A stretch of DNA of 10,584 nucleotides, from assembly GCA_031428695.1 (NCBI GenBank), contig JANOYE010000161.1, positions 1-10,584 on the forward strand. Direction: 5' to 3'. The notes under the pieces were generated by a model. It ran no database searches. It saw only the letters and a program-made list of their open reading frames with translations, and was not told the origin of the DNA. The position numbers were made by a program, and so were the translations under genes. This DNA comes from JANYCG01 sp031428695 (GTDB lineage Bacteria; Pseudomonadota; Gammaproteobacteria; Burkholderiales; Burkholderiaceae_C). This document shows positions 6,479-10,584 of this stretch, in pieces; position 1 is the first letter of the stretch; each line of letters opens with the position of its first letter.

Positions 6479-6494
6479 CTTCAGGCTCATACCT
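6479..6494 (-). repeat. Right inverted repeat of the second element
   Basis: CTTCAGGCTCATACCT is the inverted copy of the left repeat. A partial copy, CTTCAGGCT, recurs at 6537-6545 at the 3' end of the neighbouring lactonase-like gene and may be coincidence. Just inside, GACAAA (6455-6460) and TTTGTC (6469-6474) form a small stem. Confidence 0.85.
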
Positions 6495-6538
6495 GAATTG
6501 GAAAATACTCAGTGCGAGCCTCGGGCCGGCACAAATCT

Positions 6539-8398
6539 TCAGGCTGCCGAACCGGTGGCCGCACCGAGCCTGGCGATCGCGTAGGCGGGCAGCCGCAGCA
6601 GGCCGCCCGGCAGCAGATCGACGGGTCGCCAGGGATCCGTTCGACCATCGGCGGCATGGGAGATCCACGAAGCAGCGTCCATGATTGAAGCCATGCCAAT
6701 GGGCCAGGCGCCGGTTTCCACATTCGTCACGTCGCTGCTCAAATTGGCCACAAGCAGTGCGCTACCGCTGCCATGGTCCCATGCGAGCGCCGCGATGCGG
6801 TCGGTGTGGCTGATCGAGACTGGGCGCATGCCTACGGCGGCGCCCAGTTCGCGCAGCACAAAGCCTGCCGGGGACAGGTGCAGGCGATCAGCCTGAACCA
6901 GGAGCAGGCCCTCACCCATTCCCAGGCCCAACACGCTGATGGCGTCGACGCCTGCGTGCGCAAAGGCTGCGACATTGCCCAGCACCCAGGCGGCGCCAAA
7001 GAGAGCGCCGCTGCGGGGATCGAGCCGCGCCAGCGCCACGCGCCGGGAGCCGTCAGACTCAGGCTGCTTCCCCAAGGGGCTGCTGCGCGCCGCGATGCCG
7101 CTCGGGCCGACACGCACCGGCCTGCCCGGATGGGTGGCGTGCAGCGTTTCCAACAGCCATGGCAGGCTTTGCAGTCCCGCCATGACTGACTCGTCGTCCG
7201 CGCTGTGCAGCACTGAGCTAGTGGTAAAGCTGAGGAAATCGACTTCGCCGAGGTCTTCGATCCGATTGATCTGGGCGAAGAAATGGGGTGTGCCGCCGCC
7301 GATGGCGGCACTAGGAAAGACACGTCGCACCGCAGCCACAGCCACAGCCGAGGCATGGGTCGGAAACACACCCACTGATTCCGGTTCAACCAGCGCGCCG
7401 TGCAGGGCCGTGCTTAGCGCCCTGAGGCTCGCGTCGCCAGATGCCACTCCCAAGATATCCAGCCGCAATGTGGCGCCAGACGCTTTGAGCAAACGGGACA
7501 GGCTCTGTGCATTGATCGGCACATCGGCTAAATCCACGACCAAGTGAAGTTGTGCAGGCGCAAGTTCGCGCAGCCAGGGCAGCAGACGTTCTGCCTGCGA
7601 CAGATCGCGCGGCAGCAGCCCGATGCCGATTCGGGCCAGCGGGCGGCGCTCAGGGCTCACCACCAGCGCAATCGGCACAGGTGAGTGGGCGTTAGTAGCG
7701 GGCAACGAATGCAGGCGCAGATCGACTGCCTGCCTCTCCGGAACACCGGCTCGCAGCAGGTAAGGCCGCGGCATCAGGTTGGAGCGGCTGTAGGTTTTGA
7801 AGGACGCGTCGGCGTTGTTGCGCTGATCTTCGAACTCGAACACATCTCCCTCGAAGCGGCATTCGGCCCAGGCGCCGTCGGTGACCTCATGGCGAATGGC
7901 CCGCACCAGCATGAAGGGCGGCCAGGGCGGAACGAGCCGGGGGAAGGTCGAGCGGCTGATGCGGCCGTCCGCGTGCTCAATTTTAATTCTGTGTTCCATC
8001 GCCGACATTGGATGCATCACGCACAGGCCCGTGCGGTGGGTGGCGATGTCACCCTGCGCCGTTGCCGTCGCCACATAACGCACCCGGCCTGCACGGTCGC
8101 CGTCGATTTCGATGCAGAGGTCGATGCGCGGTTGAACCGGCACATGGGCCCGCAGCCTTACAGTGAAATCGTCGGGGTGGATCGTGTGGTTTATTTCGTC
8201 CACCACGGGTTCCGGGGTGCCCCAGCCGGTGTCACGGTACAGGAAGGCAACGCCGTGCCAGACCTCCTGCCCAAGAGCGTAGACCGGCAGCAGGCGCGTG
8301 CCTTGCAGCCTCAGAGACAGCGGCCCCGCCTGAAGCGCCAGCGTCGGGGGTTCTGACTCGTCGGTGCCGAACAGCGCACGGCGAGTGGATACATCCAT
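6539..8398 (-). CDS. Putative D-apionate lactonase-like protein
   Basis: The 619-aa protein has no signal peptide or membrane segment, so it is probably cytoplasmic. Residues about 10-235 look like a beta-sandwich N-terminal domain containing GVAFLYRDTGWGT (49-61) and EDQRNNADASFKTY (190-203). Residues about 240-530 look like a TIM-barrel domain (ARIGIGLLPRDLS, LHLVVDL, GGGTPHFFAQINR at 367-379, VDFLSFTTSS, VGPSGIA). A beta-rich C-terminal domain follows. This architecture and the EDQRN...DASFKTY signature fit the ApnL family, which opens D-apionate lactone in D-apiose catabolism. I recognise it from memory of the family, not by search, so substrate and symbol are left open. It starts 20 nt after the SDR stop, in the same operon. 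The start ATG lacks a strong Shine-Dalgarno sequence. The second mobile element ends about 45 bp downstream. Confidence 0.65.
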   Translation of the reverse strand: MDVSTRRALFGTDESEPPTLALQAGPLSLRLQGTRLLPVYALGQEVWHGVAFLYRDTGWGTPEPVVDEINHTIHPDDFTVRLRAHVPVQPRIDLCIEIDGDRAGRVRYVATATAQGDIATHRTGLCVMHPMSAMEHRIKIEHADGRISRSTFPRLVPPWPPFMLVRAIRHEVTDGAWAECRFEGDVFEFEDQRNNADASFKTYSRSNLMPRPYLLRAGVPERQAVDLRLHSLPATNAHSPVPIALVVSPERRPLARIGIGLLPRDLSQAERLLPWLRELAPAQLHLVVDLADVPINAQSLSRLLKASGATLRLDILGVASGDASLRALSTALHGALVEPESVGVFPTHASAVAVAAVRRVFPSAAIGGGTPHFFAQINRIEDLGEVDFLSFTTSSVLHSADDESVMAGLQSLPWLLETLHATHPGRPVRVGPSGIAARSSPLGKQPESDGSRRVALARLDPRSGALFGAAWVLGNVAAFAHAGVDAISVLGLGMGEGLLLVQADRLHLSPAGFVLRELGAAVGMRPVSISHTDRIAALAWDHGSGSALLVANLSSDVTNVETGAWPIGMASIMDAASWISHAADGRTDPWRPVDLLPGGLLRLPAYAIARLGAATGSAA

Positions 8399-8418
8399 CG
8401 CCCGCGCGTTGCCGCCTG

Positions 8419-9170
8419 TCAGATCGTGCGTCCGCCGTCGACCGGCAGCTCAACGCCGGTGATGAACTGCGAGGCATCGCAGGCCAGCCAGAGCGCGGCG
8501 TTGGCAATGTCCTGCGCTGTGGACATGCGGCCCAGCGGAATGCCAGCGATCACCTTGGCGCGGTTCTCGGGCGTGTCGGGCACGCCCAGGAACTGCTCGA
8601 TCAGGCCCGTTGCACCCATGACCGGGCAGATCGCGTTGACGCGAATATTGTCCGGGCCCAGCTCGGCCGCCATCGACTTGGACATCAGGTTCACCGCGCC
8701 TTTAGAGGCGTTGTACCAGGTCAGGCCCGGCCGCGGTCGGATGCCCGCGGTCGATCCAATGTTTATGATCGAGCCGCCGCCCTGCTTGCGCATCAAGGGC
8801 ACAACGGTTCGCGCCATGTGGTAGATCGACTTGACGTTGACGTTGAACACCCGGTCGAATGTGGCTTCGTCCACCTCCAACATCGGCTGGTTGCGGTGCG
8901 TGGTGCCCGCGTTGTTGACGACAATGTCGGGGGGCCAAAGGCCGCCACGCAGGCGGCCACCGCCGCGTTCACATCTGCCGCGCGGGAGACGTCGCAGCCG
9001 ACGGCTCTGGCCGACGGGCCGAGTTCATCGGCGACCTTGAGCGCCCGGGCGGAGTCCAGGTCGGCAATCATGACGCGCGCACCTTCGGCCACAAACAGCC
9101 GGGCAATGCCCTCGCCGAAGCCGCCCGCCGCACCAGTGACGAGCGCCACCTTGCCTTTTAGTTGTGGCAT
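8419..9170 (-). pseudogene. Short-chain dehydrogenase/reductase, broken by a one-base frameshift
   Basis: Two overlapping minus-strand frames together make one NAD(P)-dependent SDR of the usual 250 aa. The first frame (from MPQLKGKVALVTGAAGGFGE) carries the cofactor motif TGxxxGxG at residues 12-19 and the acidic D37/D39 region. The second frame holds NNAG (86-89 when corrected), the catalytic Ser about 140 in GSTAG, and Y153-x3-K157 in WYNASKG, ending in GVELPVDGGRTI. The switch occurs at a run of six G on the plus strand (8929-8934). One extra base there restores AAFGPPDIVVNNAG exactly. The start at 9170 has AAGGA 6 nt upstream. The cause is a true frameshift, a phase-variable tract or a sequencing error. 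Substrate is unknown; a sugar-acid or polyol dehydrogenase acting with the lactonase-like neighbour is plausible. Confidence 0.85.
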
Positions 9171-9192
9171 ATCGATTCCTTCGGTATGGCGC

Positions 9193-9522
9193 TTAGGGCC
9201 AGATGATCTGGTGCTCCACCGAGATGATCGGCGAAACATCCTTGGCGAAATTCGGCAGGTCGCTCAGCAACGTGCGGCCCTCGGCGCTTTGCATAGAGGC
9301 ATTGAGCGCGTCTTCGGAGTCGAACCACAGTTCTGAAAAACCGTCGTAATCAAAATTGGGGAAGCGCTGGCGGTCCACGAGGTTGACCGAGTAGCGACGC
9401 AGGCCGGGCAGCTTCACGCACAGAGCGGCGTGCTTCTCGAGCCAGTGGCTGACGAATGCCTCGTGTGTGATGCCGTCCTTCATGCGAAGGATACCGAGGC
9501 GTTTGGTAAAGGTATTTCCCAT
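9193..9522 (-). CDS. EthD-domain protein (dimeric alpha-beta barrel)
   Basis: The 109-aa protein begins MGNTFTKRLGILRMKDGITH and shows the EthD pattern: a beta strand (KRLGILRMKDG), a helix with F-x-x-H-W-x-x-x-H-A (FVSHWLEKHAALC), PGLRRYSVN, then YDGFSELWFDSEDALNAS and a final strand. EthD-like proteins are small ferredoxin-fold dimers found in degradation operons, and most have no proven reaction. The ATG at 9522 is preferred because AGGAG lies 5 nt upstream. The adjacent ATG at 9525 would leave only 2 nt, and the open frame continues upstream without a plausible site. It is the first gene of the EthD-SDR-lactonase operon, with 22 nt between its stop and the SDR start. Confidence 0.85.
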   Translation of the reverse strand: MGNTFTKRLGILRMKDGITHEAFVSHWLEKHAALCVKLPGLRRYSVNLVDRQRFPNFDYDGFSELWFDSEDALNASMQSAEGRTLLSDLPNFAKDVSPIISVEHQIIWP

Positions 9523-9630
9523 CATATCTCCTGAAAAAAAGTGCGGCATGCTTTACGCAACATGCTAAGACCTATCGTAAATGCCGACGCACCCATGAGT
9601 GTTTGAATTTGGGCAACGCCGCCGACGCGC

Positions 9631-9759
9631 ATGTCAAAGAACACGGCCCCGTTGTTCGGTGGGGCCAATGCACTGACCCGCATTCTGGCAGGCGAGGTGG
9701 GCGACCCCAAAGATGTTGCGGATAATCTGGACGCGCAGCGCAGCGGAGAATTCTTGTGA
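9631..9759 (+). pseudogene. 3' remnant of a probable antitoxin gene of a RES toxin pair
   Basis: The frame ending at the TGA at 9757-9759 encodes MSKNTAPLFGGANALTRILA then GEVGDPKDVADNLDAQRSGE and FL. A stop occurs shortly upstream in the same frame, so the first part of any larger gene is lost. The tail FxGxxAL-x-R-x-LAG-x-V-x-D...VxxxLDAxRxG resembles, from memory, the C-terminus of the antitoxin-like proteins encoded immediately before RES-domain genes. The RES-like reading frame directly downstream supports this. The assignment is moderately uncertain because only 42 codons remain. Confidence 0.45.
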
Positions 9760-9901
9760 GCCCAAATATTCAGCGCCCCGGACCGGAACCCGACGTATCG
9801 CCTGGTGCCCAGCCGATTCCCGCCCGTGGGCCTGTTTTACCGCGTGGCTTCCGCTGACGATCTGGACGCCATGTTTATAGTGCAGGAGGGCATCACCAAA
9901 G
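9756..9901 (+). pseudogene. 5' remnant of a RES-domain toxin gene, cut by an IS5-like element
   Basis: The plus strand encodes SAPDRNPTYRLVPSRFPPVG followed by LFYRVASADDLDAMFIVQEG. This matches the N-terminal pattern of one RES-protein group (xxRLVPSRFPPxxLFxxVAxxxDLxAxxxxE). RES proteins degrade NAD+ and pair with an upstream antitoxin. The GTG at 9756 overlaps the upstream stop as expected for such a pair, but it is one frame off the RES-like frame, so a frameshift lies between 9770 and 9775. The similarity stops at ITK, just before TTAA (9902-9905), where an IS5-like end begins. The rest of the toxin is gone, so the module is dead. Confidence 0.6.
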
Positions 9902-9905
9902 TTAA

Positions 9906-10089
9906 GGAAACTCTGCATAACCCCCCGAAAGTCATTTAAGAAGTTTGGAGTCGCTATAAAATACGCAGCATGAAACAAGCTGCATTGGATCTGAACCTGG
10001 ACATCAAGAAAACCCGCAAACGCGAGTCCATGTCGCAGATGGACAAAGTCGTGCCTTGGGGGGAACTCGTCGCACTTAAGGTCGCTTAG
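9906..10089 (+). mobile_element. Remnant of an IS5-family element (left end only)
   Basis: The segment begins GGAAACTCTGCATAACCCCC, which resembles an IS5-type terminal repeat. It is preceded by TTAA, which fits the YTAR target of many IS5 members. About 60 bp later a transposase N-terminus starts. No matching right end is visible in the window, so the element has been truncated by deletion or rearrangement. Confidence 0.65.
9970..10089 (+). pseudogene. Truncated IS5-family transposase (N-terminal 39 residues)
   Basis: The frame reads MKQAALDLNLDIKKTRKRES then MSQMDKVVPWGELVALKVA and stops. The pattern LxLxxxKKTRKRExLxxMDxVVPWxxLVAL is the N-terminal signature of IS5-family transposases, which normally continue past 300 residues with a DDE domain. 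After LVAL the similarity ends and a stop follows four codons later, so the catalytic part is missing. Confidence 0.75.
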
Positions 10090-10211
10090 CCCCCACTTTG
10101 GTTCGCTCTCCTTCACGCTTTTGCAATTCAACTTGACATGAACTAACTTCAGACTGGTGAGCTAAAAGCTGCATGACAGTACCCAGCCCCCGGTTTGTTC
10201 CACTCTCCCCA
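10090..10211. other. Short non-coding stretch downstream of the MaoC-like gene
   Basis: About 120 bases lie between the transposase remnant and the stop of the convergent MaoC-like gene. No gene, clear terminator or repeat is seen apart from the small inverted repeat AGCTAAAAGCT. One boundary of the IS5-like deletion probably lies at its left edge. Confidence 0.4.
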
Positions 10212-10584
10212 TCACCCCGCAGCCTGGCTTGCGCGCAGCTTCATCAGCCGCTGCGGTCGGTACACCAGCACGGTCTCGCCCCTGGCGTTCTTCACCGTGT
10301 TCTGGGTGCGCACCACGCCGCGGTCGCCTTTGGAGGTCAGCCGCGCCTCGACCACTTCGCAGTGCACATAGATGGTGTCGCCCACCAGGGTCGGCGCCTT
10401 GGCGTCGAGATCCAGGTTCAGGAAGGCCAGGCCGGTGCCGTCAATCGACGGCAGGATCAGCCCCTCGGACATGGCGAACACCATGGCCAGCGGCACCGGC
10501 CGACCGGCGATGGCGTTGGCCGCGCGGTCATGCAGGTTGGTGAACAGGTCCTCGTGGAACCAGGCGAAGTTGATGAAGCTGCCC
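10212..10584 (-). CDS. MaoC-like hotdog-fold protein, C-terminal part (runs off the window)
   Basis: The open frame continues through the right edge, so only the last 123 complete codons are seen, beginning GSFINFAWFHEDLFTNLHDR and ending LMKLRASQAAG. The strand-helix pattern with AMSEGLILPS, DLDAKAPTLVGDTIYVHCEV, TSKGDRGVVRTQNTVKNARG and ETVLVYRPQRLMKLR is typical of the C-terminal half of single-domain MaoC/hotdog proteins. These hydrate or dehydrate acyl-CoA thioesters: the PTLVGDTIYVHCEV strand and the final RPQRLMK strand are family hallmarks. The catalytic Asp/His motif would lie upstream, beyond the window. Internal Met/Val codons are not the start. It reads in the same direction as the EthD operon but is separated by about 690 bp of degraded mobile DNA, so it is probably a separate unit. 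Confidence 0.75.
   Translation of the reverse strand, partial: GSFINFAWFHEDLFTNLHDRAANAIAGRPVPLAMVFAMSEGLILPSIDGTGLAFLNLDLDAKAPTLVGDTIYVHCEVVEARLTSKGDRGVVRTQNTVKNARGETVLVYRPQRLMKLRASQAAG

Larger units (their letters stand above)
4845..6494. mobile_element. Second insertion element, rve-type DDE transposase (IS481/IS3-like)
   Basis: A 16-bp perfect inverted repeat, AGGTATGAGCCTGAAG, lies at 4845-4860 and inverted at 6479-6494, enclosing one transposase gene. The similarity may extend outward a little (TCCAA before the repeat at both ends, with a one-base offset), so the true tips may lie several bases further out. No clean target duplication was found. The approximate length is 1650 bp. The IS1-like element's right target duplication is only 4 bp from the left repeat, so the left tip may have been the insertion site of that element. 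Family placement is approximate. Confidence 0.7.

Noticed and set aside
1817..6494. The two adjacent elements as one composite transposon
   Set aside because: Their transposases and terminal repeats are unrelated, and the cargo lies inside the IS1-like repeats alone, so no composite structure is needed.
7685..8356. A 223-codon plus-strand open frame within the lactonase-like gene
   Set aside because: It is an antisense shadow; the minus-strand 619-aa protein has coherent domain signatures throughout.
9522..9710. A 62-codon minus-strand open frame ending at the EthD-like start
   Set aside because: It overlaps the antitoxin-like remnant in antisense, lacks a recognisable domain and has no good ribosome-binding site.
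9634..10131. A 165-codon minus-strand open frame upstream of the EthD-like gene
   Set aside because: It runs antisense across the antitoxin remnant, the RES remnant and the IS5-like transposase start, three unrelated pieces that read sensibly on the plus strand.

Overview
The window looks like a chromosomal segment of a betaproteobacterium, most likely Burkholderiales near Comamonadaceae. This rests on the tRNA-Tyr, tRNA-Gly, tRNA-Thr, tuf order, GC-rich backbone codon use and the type of catabolic genes. The assignment is an inference from gene content, not from a database search.

Layout. (1) Positions 1-1801, minus strand: a translation operon of promoter, tRNA-Tyr(GTA), tRNA-Gly(TCC), tRNA-Thr(GGT) and tuf (EF-Tu), cut by the window edge within its last sense codon. 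A large, nearly perfect inverted repeat abuts the 5' end of tRNA-Thr. (2) Positions 1817-4832: a 3.0-kb IS1-like element with perfect 23-bp terminal inverted repeats and an imperfect 8-bp target duplication. It carries a transposase and three passenger genes. Two of these form an overlapping pair (an unrecognised 208-aa protein and an XRE-ImmA/IrrE zinc-peptidase regulator) resembling a toxin-antitoxin or phage-response module. The third encodes a small basic Gly/Lys-rich protein. Transposase and passenger operon diverge from a short AT-rich region with two back-to-back sigma-70-like promoters. (3) About 4845-6494: a second, unrelated element encoding a DDE (rve-type) transposase, with a 16-bp inverted repeat at both ends and an extra copy inside the left end. 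The IS1-like element sits almost against its left end. (4) Positions 6539-9522, minus strand: a catabolic operon of an EthD-like protein, a short-chain dehydrogenase/reductase broken by a one-base frameshift in a G/C homopolymer, and a 619-aa protein resembling D-apionate lactonase. (5) Positions about 9600-10089, plus strand: a graveyard with the 3' end of a probable antitoxin gene, the 5' end of a RES-domain toxin gene, and an IS5-like transposase remnant. (6) Positions 10212-10584, minus strand: the C-terminal part of a MaoC-like hotdog protein entering from the right.

The segment is a junction between a housekeeping tRNA-tuf operon and an accessory catabolic locus, separated by stacked insertion elements. 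The most interesting unit is the IS1-like element, a mobile element built like an IS that carries a compact three-gene cargo unrelated to transposition. Its insertion also fixes what lies immediately upstream of the tRNA-tuf promoter.
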